A DNA stretch of 64,000 nt from Gemmata massiliana (GTDB lineage: Bacteria > Planctomycetota > Planctomycetia > Gemmatales > Gemmataceae): NCBI GenBank assembly GCA_000531095.1, contig HG799463.1, positions 770,132 through 834,131 on the forward strand, written 5' to 3'. Shown here piece after piece: positions 52,787 through 61,945 of the stretch (position 1 is the stretch's first letter; each line of letters starts with the position of its first letter). The translations under genes and the position numbers were made by a program. The notes beneath the pieces are model-generated. The model worked only from the letters and a program-made list of their open reading frames with translations. It was not told the origin of the DNA and made no database searches.

Positions 52787-53701
52787 TTACCAGTTGCTGC
52801 TGAGGACTTCGCCGCCGGTCGGGGTGCACGCCCACCACCACGTGTTCGGGTCGACGCCGGCGGACACCATCCGGCCGCTCCCGTCGCCCAGCGCGACCAG
52901 GATACCGGCCGAGCGCGGCGAGCTGGCCAGGCGCGGGTCACAGTTCGAGTTGGTCGCCGCCCACGTCGGGTTCACCTGGAACTTGGACGCGGAGCCCGTG
53001 ATCTGGTAGCCGAACACCGGGTTCCACTCGTTCCACGAGGTCCGCCCGTAGGCCCAAATGTTGTACTTCGCCCCGCTGTAGCCCGACGGGATCGCGTTGT
53101 TCAGGCACACCGCGGTCTTTTCGGCGTAGAAGATCGTGTTCGAGGTGCCGTCGGTGAGGGAGGTCATCCGCATGACCTTGTTGTTGCTCGTCTTGAACCA
53201 CCACCCGAGGGCCTGGAAGTTGGCCGCGTAGCTGGTGACGCCGTAGTTGCCCCAGCCGGCGTCGTTGTACAACCCGTTCGGCGGGCACGACGGGTCCGAC
53301 GGGCTCACGTAAGACTTCACGCCGTAGTTGGTGTAGACCGACCAGAAATAGTTCGTGCTGCCCTTGTTCGCCAGGTTCGCCAGGTTGTCCTGCTCGATGT
53401 ACGGCAGGATGTAGAAGAGCGCCGACCCGGCCTTGTTCCACATCGCGGCCGAATCGCTGCCGTCCCAGTCGTTCCACGCGAGCGGGAACTGGTTGTTCGC
53501 GTCGTGGTAGTTGTGCGTCGCCAGCGCCATCTGTTTGAGGTTGTTCTGCGACGTCATGCGGGCCGCGGCCTCGCGCACTTTCTGCACCGCGGGGAGCAAC
53601 AGCCCGATCAAAATCGCAATGATGGCGATGACAACGAGCAACTCGATGAGCGTGAAGCCGGACGGAACTCCGGCCTTCGACTTTTGGCGTGCGTGCGCCA
53701 T
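52787..53701 (-). CDS. DUF1559 pseudopilin-like protein
   Basis: A 304-aa protein with a type IV prepilin/pseudopilin N-terminus: a basic leader, then [20 protein letters not shown], so the leader-cleavage G/F site and the Glu at position 5 of the mature protein are present. The DUF1559 core follows ([35 protein letters not shown], then [14 protein letters not shown]). The C-terminus ([21 protein letters not shown]) carries the family end. Likely exported through a type II-like system. Co-transcribed with the lipoprotein. Confidence 0.9.
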   Translation of the reverse strand: MAHARQKSKAGVPSGFTLIELLVVIAIIAILIGLLLPAVQKVREAAARMTSQNNLKQMALATHNYHDANNQFPLAWNDWDGSDSAAMWNKAGSALFYILPYIEQDNLANLANKGSTNYFWSVYTNYGVKSYVSPSDPSCPPNGLYNDAGWGNYGVTSYAANFQALGWWFKTSNNKVMRMTSLTDGTSNTIFYAEKTAVCLNNAIPSGYSGAKYNIWAYGRTSWNEWNPVFGYQITGSASKFQVNPTWAATNSNCDPRLASSPRSAGILVALGDGSGRMVSAGVDPNTWWWACTPTGGEVLSSNW

Positions 53702-53863
53702 GACGTTACTCCACGGGATTGGATGAGAGTGTCCGAACAGATAGCCCGTCTGTGAGGGAACAATAACGATACAGAAGAGTAATTGCCATTCGATCTGTGT
53801 TAAGAAACAGCGAATTTGATCGAATCTGTAGCAATCATAAATTCTTGCCTTCTACAAAAGCGG

Positions 53864-53891
53864 TTGCACACCGCGTAAACTCTGGTAAATT
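53864..53891 (+). promoter_or_regulatory. candidate promoter of the GntR/LacI-type regulator
   Basis: TTGCAC, a 16-base spacer and TAAATT in an AT-rich tract 100 bases before the regulator start. No operator repeat is certain. Confidence 0.35.
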
Positions 53892-53994
53892 CCCTTACAA
53901 GAGGCGGATCTGTCTCGCAATTGGCTCGCTCAGAGACAATCCTGCCGACTTCGATTGAATGGTACAGACAGCCGACTTCCCGCCGGAGCGATCT

Positions 53995-55131
53995 GTGTCT
54001 CGTTCTGAAACGCCGCCCGACGACTCGTCTCCCAAATACGTTCACCTCGCCGAGCAACTCGCCGCCCGCTTGCAAGCCGGCGAATGGGGGCTTGGCAAGG
54101 TGCCGACCGTGCGCGACATCGCCGGGACGTATGACGTGTCCTCGTTCACCGCGTCGCGTGCGCTGCAGTTGCTCCGCGACCGCGGACTTGTGGTCACACG
54201 CGACCGGTCCGGGTCGTATGTCGCGAACGAGCGTTCCGCCCCTCCCCCGACCACACCAACAGGCCGGTGGGCGGTGGTCACGCGGGTGTCCCCGGGACCG
54301 TGGCAGAGCGCGTCCGAGGCAGTGGTGAAGGTCGGTTTCGAGCGCGTGGCGACGGAAGGTTCGTTCGCGGTTCACCCGCTCGAACTGTCACCCGGGAGCG
54401 GGCGCGTGGAAGCCGAACTGATCGCCGGGCGCATCGCGGACAACGGCGCGAAAGGCGTCTTCTTCCTCCCCTCGCGCGTCTCGGAAGAAGCGTGCCGACA
54501 GGACGAGTGGTTCCTGGCCGGGTGCCGGAGAGTCGGACTACCCGTGGTGCTCCTCGACCGCAACCTGCGCGGTGTGGACCGCCCCCTCGAATACGACCTC
54601 GTCGCGTCGGACCACTTCGACGGCGGGCTGCGCTGTACCGAACACCTGTTGGGGTTGGGGCGGAAGAACGTGGCGTGCGTAATCGCGTCCCCGACGAGCA
54701 CCCACACCGACCGGCTCGCGGGGTACCTCTCCGCACTTCAGAAAGTGAGCAACGGCTATTCTCCGCGGGTCGTGCGGGTGCCCGAGCACCTGGACGCGCG
54801 CGAGGCGTACCCGTGGATCGCGGACGAACTGGTCCGGATCGGGGTCGACGGCGTGATCTGCTATCAGGATTATGTCGCGGTCGGGGTGATGCTGGAACTG
54901 TTCCGCCGCGGGCTGAACGTCCCGCGCGACGTGGCTGTGGTCGGGTGCGACGATCTCCCGATCGGCCAGAGTTTCGCGCTCGGAGTCTCGTCCTACAGCT
55001 ACCCGTCCGAAGCCATCGCGCGGACGGCGCTGCGCGTCATAGCGAACCGCATCGCGCACCCCAACGACCCGCTCGCGAAGGTCATGCTCGCCGGCCGGCT
55101 CGTGGTCCGCGATAGCACGGTAACGGGCTGA
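53995..55131 (+). CDS. GntR/LacI hybrid transcriptional regulator (AraR-like)
   Basis: A 378-aa DNA-binding regulator. The N-terminal winged helix-turn-helix at about 12-85 (KYVHLAEQLAARLQAGEWGL, then TVRDIAGTYDVSSFTASRAL, a GntR-type helix) is fused to a LacI/periplasmic-binding-protein domain (about 95-370: ERVATEGSFAVHPLELSPGS, a GLRCTEHLLGLGRKNVACVI strand and VAVVGCDDLPIGQSF). This architecture is known from AraR-type sugar regulators, so the effector is probably a sugar; that is inferred. The GTG has GGAG six bases upstream; an ATG 12 codons earlier is an alternative. It faces the tandem-hydrolase gene. Confidence 0.82.
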   Translation: MSRSETPPDDSSPKYVHLAEQLAARLQAGEWGLGKVPTVRDIAGTYDVSSFTASRALQLLRDRGLVVTRDRSGSYVANERSAPPPTTPTGRWAVVTRVSPGPWQSASEAVVKVGFERVATEGSFAVHPLELSPGSGRVEAELIAGRIADNGAKGVFFLPSRVSEEACRQDEWFLAGCRRVGLPVVLLDRNLRGVDRPLEYDLVASDHFDGGLRCTEHLLGLGRKNVACVIASPTSTHTDRLAGYLSALQKVSNGYSPRVVRVPEHLDAREAYPWIADELVRIGVDGVICYQDYVAVGVMLELFRRGLNVPRDVAVVGCDDLPIGQSFALGVSSYSYPSEAIARTALRVIANRIAHPNDPLAKVMLAGRLVVRDSTVTG

Positions 55132-55157
55132 GGTTTGCCCTCTTAAGCCGCGGGTGA

Positions 55158-57440
55158 TTACTTCGGGTAATCGAGTTTGGCCTTCAGGAACGCGAACGTC
55201 CCCTTTGCGTTGATCTGGTGGCCCCCGGGGAAGAACTCGATCGTGGTGTTATCGGGGATCTTCAGTCGGTTCGCGTACAGGTACCGCACTTTGGCGAACT
55301 CGTAAGCCACCATCTCGTCCGTCCCCACGCCGTCGTCATGTCCGCGCTCCACCATGAACGGGCGCGGGGCGATCAGATAGGCCATTTCCGCGTAGTTGAA
55401 CGTGTTACCGAGATCGAACTCGTACATCTCGTACTCGCGCGTCCACATGTAACTGCGGTCCAAATCAACCGACACGTTCTTGCCGATCCACTCGTTGAAG
55501 TCGCCGGAGCAGATGGACAGGCAGTAGCGTTTCTCGACGGCCGGCACGCGCATCGCGGTCTTCCCGCCGTAGGAGAGCCCGTAGAACGCGATCCGCTTGG
55601 GGTCCACGTTCGGAAGTGTTTCGAGCCAGTCGAGCGTGCGCTGGTGCTGCCGGATGATGAAGCTGAACAGCGAGAGTTTGAGCGGGTTCGCCTTCCGCTG
55701 GAGCTGGCGAAACACGTTCTCGCCGTAGTACGGGTTCTGCGGCGCGTACACGATGTAACCGAGTTCCACGAGCCGGCGCGAGAAGTGGTTGTAAACGGTA
55801 CGCTGCTCGACATCGATCGTGTGCCGCGGGGTGCCTTCGAGACCGTGCTGGCACACCACGACCGGCCGTTTTTCGCCGGGCTTCAGGTCTTTGGGGAGGA
55901 GCAGGATGCCGTATGCGAACACGTCGTCGTACACGTCGAGTACCACTTCGTACCCGGTCCACGTTTTCTCATCATAGACTTGTCGCGTGCGCGGATTGAG
56001 CGGCCCCTTCGGGTCGGGTAACTTGCCGATCACCTCAGTGTGGAAGTAATCGCGGTACCAGTCGCACGACTTCTCCCATGCCTCGGGCGAACGCGCATCG
56101 GCCTTCTTCCAGAACTCTTTCCGCACCGCCTCCGAGTCGCGCCAGAGCTTCTGCGTGTAGGTAACGAGTTGGTCGAACTGCCGCTTGTGTCGCGCGGCAG
56201 GATCGGGGAATTTCACGTCGGGCTTCGGAACTGGCTCCAAGTCCTGTCGCTTGATTCCGAGTCCATACAGGAGTCCGCCGACCGCGATGGATACATGAGA
56301 CAACCCACCGCCTACGATAGCGACGTCTTTCTTCAGTGCTGGGTCAAAGAAGCTGCGGTACCGGTGATCCTCGACAAAGTCTCCAGAACTGTCCCCAAGT
56401 TTCCCAGGCGCGGCCCCGCTCCGGCCCGACTTGTATTGAACCGGGCCGTCCCATTTGGGAGCTTCGTAATGTAGTTCGCGGTCGAAGTGTCGTGGGTAAA
56501 TCATCGCCCCGAGTTCGGCGTCACCGACCTCGTTGAGCAGGCCCCATACGTTGCGGTCGATTGGTTCTTCGTGGAGTTTCTCCCGTTGATCGAAATAACC
56601 CGCCACTTGAACGGAAGTGATGCGCTCGTCGAGAGCGCCGGAATACAGCGCGATCATTCCGCCGTCGCCGTACCCGATCACCCCGACCTTCAGCTTGTCG
56701 TCTTGGGCCTTGTACCAATCGACCGCGGCGAGCACCTTTTGCACCTCGTAACCGGTGAGTGTGCGACCCATCTCATAGGCCATCCGATACAGGAACTCGC
56801 GGTGCGGCAGATTCGTCAGTCGCTTGAGTTTGGTGTTTCCTGATAGGTCATCGCGGCGGTTGATGAGCGTGGGAATCAAGACCCGGCACCCATTGTGAGC
56901 CAACCGAAGCCCAAAGCCATCGCCCGCGGTTAACCCGGCGACTATCTCAGGCAACTGGTCCGCGTGGGGTATCGCGACCACGTTCGCCTCGGGCTTCCCT
57001 TTTGGCTCAATGAGGAAGCCTTCGGCATCCACGCCCGGCAGTACGGCCCAGCGCACCGCGTGAATCTTGCACCCATCGACCTCGGCAATCAGCGACGCCC
57101 GTCCCGGCTCCGCAACATATTCGAGCTTCGGCGGCACGCGCTCATCAATCACGCCGAGCATTTTCCGCAAACGCTCGCGCTTCGCGGGCTGTGATTTCAC
57201 CAGTGCGTCTTTCGACGCGAGATCAGCTTTCCACAATTCGTCTCGCACTGCGGGGGCGTTCTTCAGCGCACGGTCGAGGTACTTGTGCATCCCCGCGACC
57301 ATCTTTTCGGACAGGTTTCCTTCATCCCCCAGCGGCTTGGTGTTGGGAAGCGCGACCGGATCGGCAGCAAAAAGAGGCGCCGCGGATAACGCGGATGAAG
57401 ACACGATCAGGAACAGAACTCGATGGAATGCGGGCTTCAT
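55158..57440 (-). CDS. exported tandem alpha/beta-hydrolase (acetyl-xylan-esterase-like)
   Basis: A 760-aa protein with a signal peptide (LFLIVSSSALSAAPLF). Two alpha/beta-hydrolase-like domains: the first about 90-400, with VAIPHADQLP and a nucleophile elbow reading GYGDGG, so the nucleophile Ser is replaced by Asp; the second about 430-755, with VVCQHGLEGTPRH and an elbow GLSYGGK that keeps the Ser, plus a C-terminal PGGHQIN with the catalytic His. The first domain is probably inactive or has another function. The ATG has AAGGA six bases upstream. The DUF1501 gene ends 47 bases upstream. Probably exported carbohydrate-ester processing. Confidence 0.75.
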   Translation of the reverse strand: MKPAFHRVLFLIVSSSALSAAPLFAADPVALPNTKPLGDEGNLSEKMVAGMHKYLDRALKNAPAVRDELWKADLASKDALVKSQPAKRERLRKMLGVIDERVPPKLEYVAEPGRASLIAEVDGCKIHAVRWAVLPGVDAEGFLIEPKGKPEANVVAIPHADQLPEIVAGLTAGDGFGLRLAHNGCRVLIPTLINRRDDLSGNTKLKRLTNLPHREFLYRMAYEMGRTLTGYEVQKVLAAVDWYKAQDDKLKVGVIGYGDGGMIALYSGALDERITSVQVAGYFDQREKLHEEPIDRNVWGLLNEVGDAELGAMIYPRHFDRELHYEAPKWDGPVQYKSGRSGAAPGKLGDSSGDFVEDHRYRSFFDPALKKDVAIVGGGLSHVSIAVGGLLYGLGIKRQDLEPVPKPDVKFPDPAARHKRQFDQLVTYTQKLWRDSEAVRKEFWKKADARSPEAWEKSCDWYRDYFHTEVIGKLPDPKGPLNPRTRQVYDEKTWTGYEVVLDVYDDVFAYGILLLPKDLKPGEKRPVVVCQHGLEGTPRHTIDVEQRTVYNHFSRRLVELGYIVYAPQNPYYGENVFRQLQRKANPLKLSLFSFIIRQHQRTLDWLETLPNVDPKRIAFYGLSYGGKTAMRVPAVEKRYCLSICSGDFNEWIGKNVSVDLDRSYMWTREYEMYEFDLGNTFNYAEMAYLIAPRPFMVERGHDDGVGTDEMVAYEFAKVRYLYANRLKIPDNTTIEFFPGGHQINAKGTFAFLKAKLDYPK

Positions 57441-57487
57441 GTCTGATCCTTCTTCGCTCTGCGTTATCTGCGGCAGGGTTCCTTGGC

Positions 57488-58600
57488 TCAGAACAGTTCC
57501 GTGACCGGCGCCCCGGGGTACACCGCGACGGGCGCACCATCCGGCCCCGGAATGGTCGCGTTGTGCGGAACGCCGAGCGCGTGGAAGACGGTGCTCACGA
57601 GTTCCTGCGGCGAAACCGGTCGGTCGGTCGGCTCGCTCCCAATGCGGTCTGATGCCCCGATGACGCGCCCGCCCTTCACCCCGCCACCCGCGACCAGCGC
57701 GGTCCAGCACCCGGCCCAGTGGTCGCGCCCGCCGTTGGAGTTCAGCTTCGGGGTGCGCCCGAACTCGCCCGTCGCGACCACCAGCGTCGATTCCAGCAAC
57801 CCGCGAGCTTCGAGATCCGTGATGAGTCGCGCGACCACTGCATCGAAACTCGGCGCCACCGTATCGCGAACATCCCCGAGCGTCGTGCGGAGCGAACCGC
57901 CGTCCGCGTGGCAATCCCACGAAGGCGAGTCGAAAACGGTAGAGAACTGGTTGATGGTGAGGAACCGAAACCCGATTTCACTCATCGCGGGAGCCAAGCC
58001 ACAGCACTCGTTAAATGGTGTCGCGGAGTAATAGAGCGGGTGCATGGTTGCCGGAACTACCCCTCCGCGTTTCAGCCAACCAGCGCTCTGCCCGTGACTA
58101 ACGGAAATGCCTGTGTCGACAGTTGCGTTCGGTAGAACTATCCAACTCGACATATCGGACCACTTCCGCTCGAAGCGGTGATCGATCACCGCGCCCGCAC
58201 TCGGCCATTCGGGGCCGTCGCGGAAGAGGCGGCCGGTGTTCAGCAGTTGGAACCCGCACTCGTGAACCGGCGGGGCGTCGTGGTGCATCGAGCGAATCAG
58301 GCTGAACTTGTCGGTCAACTTCGCGAGTTGCGGGAACAGTTCGCTCAGGTGCGTTCCCGGGGTCGCGGTCTGAATGGGCCGGAACGGTCCGCGCACGTCA
58401 CTCGGCGCATTCGGCTTCGGGTCGAACGTGTCGAGGTGCGCCGGGCCGCCTACCATGTTGATGAAGATGCAGCTCTTCGCGTTACCGAGTGCAACTGGTG
58501 TATTTGCGTTTCCGCTCGCCGCGCCGGTCAGAGCGAGGCCGGCAGCGCTCGCTGCCGTGGCACGGAGGAAGTCGCGCCGGGTGTGTGGTGATTGCGACAT
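57488..58600 (-). CDS. DUF1501 family exported protein
   Basis: A 370-aa DUF1501 protein. Tat leader TRRDFLRATAASAAGLAL, then CIFINMVGGPAHLDTFDPKP, LFPQLAKLTDKFSLIRSM, HGQSAGWL and the C-terminal TGEFGRTPKLNSNGGRDHW. It is clearly related in layout to the 32544 gene but divergent in the middle. The ATG was chosen because it starts the leader. It lies upstream of, and on the same strand as, the tandem hydrolase. Confidence 0.9.
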   Translation of the reverse strand: MSQSPHTRRDFLRATAASAAGLALTGAASGNANTPVALGNAKSCIFINMVGGPAHLDTFDPKPNAPSDVRGPFRPIQTATPGTHLSELFPQLAKLTDKFSLIRSMHHDAPPVHECGFQLLNTGRLFRDGPEWPSAGAVIDHRFERKWSDMSSWIVLPNATVDTGISVSHGQSAGWLKRGGVVPATMHPLYYSATPFNECCGLAPAMSEIGFRFLTINQFSTVFDSPSWDCHADGGSLRTTLGDVRDTVAPSFDAVVARLITDLEARGLLESTLVVATGEFGRTPKLNSNGGRDHWAGCWTALVAGGGVKGGRVIGASDRIGSEPTDRPVSPQELVSTVFHALGVPHNATIPGPDGAPVAVYPGAPVTELF

Positions 58601-58680
58601 GTGGCGTGTTCCGGTAGGGACGAATCGGCGAAGTCGCCTCATCGTACCGGACCACCGCGCGGATGCAACGAGTTGCTGAC

Positions 58681-59865
58681 TTACTTCTTCGCGCTCAGGG
58701 ACTGCGTGAGCCCCTCACTCGCGGTGCGGGCAGCAGCGTCCCAACTGTGCCGCGCGATCACCCACCGCCGGACCGATTCACCGGCAGTTGTGCGCTGGGC
58801 CGCGTCCGACCACAACGCACCCAGCGCTCGCGCCCAATCTTCGGGCGAGCGGGCGACGATCGCGCCGCTTTCGGTCGGGTTGCGAAGGCCGTTGAGTGCC
58901 ACGGACGAGCACACGATCGGCTTGCCCATCGCGGCGGCTTCGAGGAACTTGTTCTTGATGCCCCCTCCGCTCACGAACGGGAACACCACCGCCTGGTGTG
59001 TAGCCACCGCCGCACGTAGGTCCGGCAGGTCGGGGACCAGTTCGATTCCGTCGCGCCCGGTCAGTGCGCGAACCTCGGGCGTGGGGCTGAAGCCGTAGAC
59101 CGCGAAGGATGCGTTCGGGTATACGGCACGAACGCGCGGCCACACACGCCCGCAGAACCATTCGAGCGCCTGCACGTTCGGCCCGAAGTCGAGTCGCCCC
59201 CAGAAGGTGCAACTGTGTTCGCGCTGCGGCGCATCAAGCGGGCGGAAGTGTTCCGCGTCCACGCCGTTGGGCACCACATCGATTCCGCGAACACCCGCGA
59301 CCCAACGCATCGCCCGTTTGTCGGCGTCGGTAACGACCCACACGCGGTCGAGCATCGGCCGGTACGCGCGCTCGTAGATGCCCTTAATCAGCGCCTCCTT
59401 CACCTCGCCCCACGTGCGCGGGCGGAACGCGCGCACCTGCGAGACGTGGTGCCATGCCCATTCGTCGGCCGCGTACCATACTCGCAATCGGTCCTTCACC
59501 GCGCCGAGGTACGGCAACACGTTCAACCCAACCACAACCACGCCGTCCGCCTTCATATCGAGCGCAGCTTGCCCGACCGCGCGCACGCGGTTCTCGTCCA
59601 CACCCCAATAGCTCTGGAACTTCCGCTGCAGCCAACGGAACTGCGGTTCGGGGCCGACCGCCGGCTCCCCTCGCTTCGGGAACACGCGCTGGAACGCGAG
59701 CGGCAACCCGGCGACTGCTTCGGGGTGCGGTTCGGTTGCGGTGAGCAACCCCACCTCGTGGCCGAGCTTCGCCAGCGCCTGCATCATGTGGAAGCAGTGA
59801 ACGTCGTGCCCGCTCGAACGCGGCCAGGAGAGCGAGTCCTTGACGAATAGTAATCGGAGAGACAT
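58681..59865 (-). CDS. glycosyltransferase, GT4-like
   Basis: A 394-aa GT-B glycosyltransferase. The N-terminus SLRLLFVKDSLSWPRSSGHD and a GHDVHCFHMMQALAKLGHEV motif fit the acceptor domain; the C-terminal half carries VVPNGVDAEHF, CTFWGRLDFGPNVQALEWFC and SGGGIKNKFLEAAAMGKPIVCS, with the conserved Glu of GT4. Sugar specificity is unknown. ATG 59863-59865 is chosen; another ATG three codons earlier is possible. It is the last gene of the glycan cluster. Confidence 0.88.
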   Translation of the reverse strand: MSLRLLFVKDSLSWPRSSGHDVHCFHMMQALAKLGHEVGLLTATEPHPEAVAGLPLAFQRVFPKRGEPAVGPEPQFRWLQRKFQSYWGVDENRVRAVGQAALDMKADGVVVVGLNVLPYLGAVKDRLRVWYAADEWAWHHVSQVRAFRPRTWGEVKEALIKGIYERAYRPMLDRVWVVTDADKRAMRWVAGVRGIDVVPNGVDAEHFRPLDAPQREHSCTFWGRLDFGPNVQALEWFCGRVWPRVRAVYPNASFAVYGFSPTPEVRALTGRDGIELVPDLPDLRAAVATHQAVVFPFVSGGGIKNKFLEAAAMGKPIVCSSVALNGLRNPTESGAIVARSPEDWARALGALWSDAAQRTTAGESVRRWVIARHSWDAAARTASEGLTQSLSAKK

Positions 59866-59895
59866 CAAATCCATCTTTCGTGAACAAAAACGCCG

Positions 59896-60870
59896 TTAGC
59901 CGCGCTTCAACCGGCGGGCCAACTCGAACGCGCCGCGGAGCGCGGGTACGCCCCAGCGGTTCCGGGCGCGGTACGGCCCCGTGCGCCGCGTTGCAGCGTC
60001 GATGAGCCCTTCGAGGACCGCGTCGGCCGCGTCGCGTTGCGAGGCCTCGCGCTCGTGGCAGTACCGGTGGTACGCATATCGCAGATAAGTGGCATACGCC
60101 GAGAACAACCCGCGCCCGCTTTCCCGTCGGTGCTTCCGTATGAGCCGCGCGAGGTTCCGCGTGTCGTAGTACCGCTGCCACTTCTTCCCCGCGCGCTTGA
60201 ACGCGGTCGACCCCTTGTGCCACACGAGCGGTTCGGCCAACACACCGCACCCGAAGCCGGACGCCTTCACCCGCAGGCAGAAATCGGCTTCTTCGTGAAT
60301 GAGGAAGAAGTGGTCGTCGATTAGCCCGGCGCGCTGGAACACGTCCGCGCGCACCATCATGCAGCAGCCGTTTACGATGTCGGTTTCGTCCACCGCGGGC
60401 GGATCGGCCCGGCGCTCGGGGACCACCTTCCGCTGGAAGAACCCGGGGAAGTGCGGCGGGTTGAACGTCACACCGTCGGTCATCACCACATCGGGCTCGT
60501 CCATGTAGCGGATCACGGGACCGATCACGCCGAACCGCGGGTGTGCCCGGAACGCGCCGAGCAGGCGCGCGACGATGTCGGGCGCAACGGTCGTGTCGTT
60601 GTTCAGCAACATCACGAAGTCGGCACCGCGATCCAGTGCGTACCGGATGCCGGTGTTGTTCCCGCCGGACCAACCGAGGTTCTCGGTGTTACGAACAACG
60701 TGGACCCACGGGAACTCCGCTGCAAGTGCGGCCGTCGGGTCCGGGTGCGAAGCGTTATCGACGAGGACCACGTGCGCGGGGGCCGAAAGTTCCGCGAGCG
60801 AGCGCAGGCACTTCCGCGTATCTTCGGTTCCGTTGTAGTTGACCGGTACGATCCACACGTTCGGGGTCAC
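59896..60870 (-). CDS. glycosyltransferase family 2 (rhamnosyltransferase-like)
   Basis: A 324-aa GT2 enzyme. WIVPVNYNGTEDTRKCLRSL, HVVLVDNASHPDPTAALAAE, ENLGWSGGNNTGIRYALD and FVMLLNNDTTVAPD cover the nucleotide-sugar-binding fold; the acidic NND is in the usual place. The later CCMMVRADVFQRAGLIDDHFF is typical of the rhamnosyltransferase subgroup. Starts with GTG that overlaps the stop of the preceding GT2 gene (GTGA), showing translational coupling. Donor and acceptor are unknown. Confidence 0.9.
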   Translation of the reverse strand: MTPNVWIVPVNYNGTEDTRKCLRSLAELSAPAHVVLVDNASHPDPTAALAAEFPWVHVVRNTENLGWSGGNNTGIRYALDRGADFVMLLNNDTTVAPDIVARLLGAFRAHPRFGVIGPVIRYMDEPDVVMTDGVTFNPPHFPGFFQRKVVPERRADPPAVDETDIVNGCCMMVRADVFQRAGLIDDHFFLIHEEADFCLRVKASGFGCGVLAEPLVWHKGSTAFKRAGKKWQRYYDTRNLARLIRKHRRESGRGLFSAYATYLRYAYHRYCHEREASQRDAADAVLEGLIDAATRRTGPYRARNRWGVPALRGAFELARRLKRG

Positions 60871-61862
60871 GCGCGGCCCCCCGGTGCGGCCGTTTGCTTC
60901 AGTCTGCGTACCCGGCGGGCAAGTGCGCCCGGGAGTTGGCAGAAGGCGGCGAGCGCGAGCGTCGCCGGGCGCACATCACCCGCACTCACGGACCGCCAGA
61001 ATCGCTTACGCGCTTCCGCGATGTCACCGCAATCGTAGGCGAGATAAGCATGACTAAAGAGGTGCGCGCGAAGTTGGATGCGGATGAACCGTCGGTCGAA
61101 CGACGAGAGCGGGCACTTCACCAACACGTTCCGGAGCGACTGCACGAACTCGGCAATCATTTTGTCGTGGTTGCTCGACATGTTATCGAGGTGCCGCGTG
61201 TACTTCGCGAGCGGTTCGGCCATGTACGCCCAGGTGAACCGGTGCGCCATCCGCAACCACAGTTCCCAGTCCGCAGCGCCACAAAGTTGGGGATCGAAAC
61301 CGCCAATCGCAGCGAACGCCTCGCGCCGCACGATCGTCGCGCCAATAAACACCGGGTTCCGCACGGCCATTCGGCGGAAAAACGGCCCGCGCTCCAGAAC
61401 GCGAAAGCCCGGCTCCGGTTCCGAATGCGGCAACCGGAAGAACGCCTCTTGCCCCGCGGACTCGATCCACGAAACGTAACCCTCCTGCGGGTTGCCCATT
61501 TTCGATTCGGCGAACAGTGCATCCACTTCCGGGTGCGCATCGAGGAACCGTACCGCGTGGGCCGGCGCTCCCGTGAGCCATTCGTCGTCGCAATCGAGGA
61601 AGCCCACATAGCGCCCGCGGCTCACCGCGAAGGCCGCGTTGCGCGCGGTAGCGGGCGTTCCGCTGTTCGGCTGCCACAAGTATTTCGCGTCCGGGTTCGT
61701 GGCCGCAACGACCTCGCGCGTGTCGTCCGTCGAGCCGTCGTCGGAAACGATGATCTCCAGGTCCGGTACGCCGCTCGCCCGCAGCGCGACAAGGCACTCG
61801 CGCACGTACCCGGACCGGTTGTACGTCGGGATGATGACGGTCAGCGAGCAAGGTTGATTCAT
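60867..61862 (-). CDS. glycosyltransferase family 2
   Basis: A 331-aa GT2 enzyme. LTVIIPTYNRSGYVRECLVA, LEIIVSDDGSTDDTREVV, NSGTPATARNAAFAVSRGRY and the metal motif FLDCDDEWL are present. The frame opens earlier at 61919, but the ATG at 61860-61862 starts directly at the family N-terminus. It is coupled to the following GT2. The C-terminal half contains helices without a membrane segment. Acceptor unknown. Confidence 0.9.
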   Translation of the reverse strand: MNQPCSLTVIIPTYNRSGYVRECLVALRASGVPDLEIIVSDDGSTDDTREVVAATNPDAKYLWQPNSGTPATARNAAFAVSRGRYVGFLDCDDEWLTGAPAHAVRFLDAHPEVDALFAESKMGNPQEGYVSWIESAGQEAFFRLPHSEPEPGFRVLERGPFFRRMAVRNPVFIGATIVRREAFAAIGGFDPQLCGAADWELWLRMAHRFTWAYMAEPLAKYTRHLDNMSSNHDKMIAEFVQSLRNVLVKCPLSSFDRRFIRIQLRAHLFSHAYLAYDCGDIAEARKRFWRSVSAGDVRPATLALAAFCQLPGALARRVRRLKQTAAPGGRA

Positions 61863-61945
61863 GGCGTGCCGACCTCCGCGGTTCGCAGCGCACGCGCGGG
61901 GCACACCCGGTGGAACCACTCCGCGACCGGGCGCACGACCTCACC

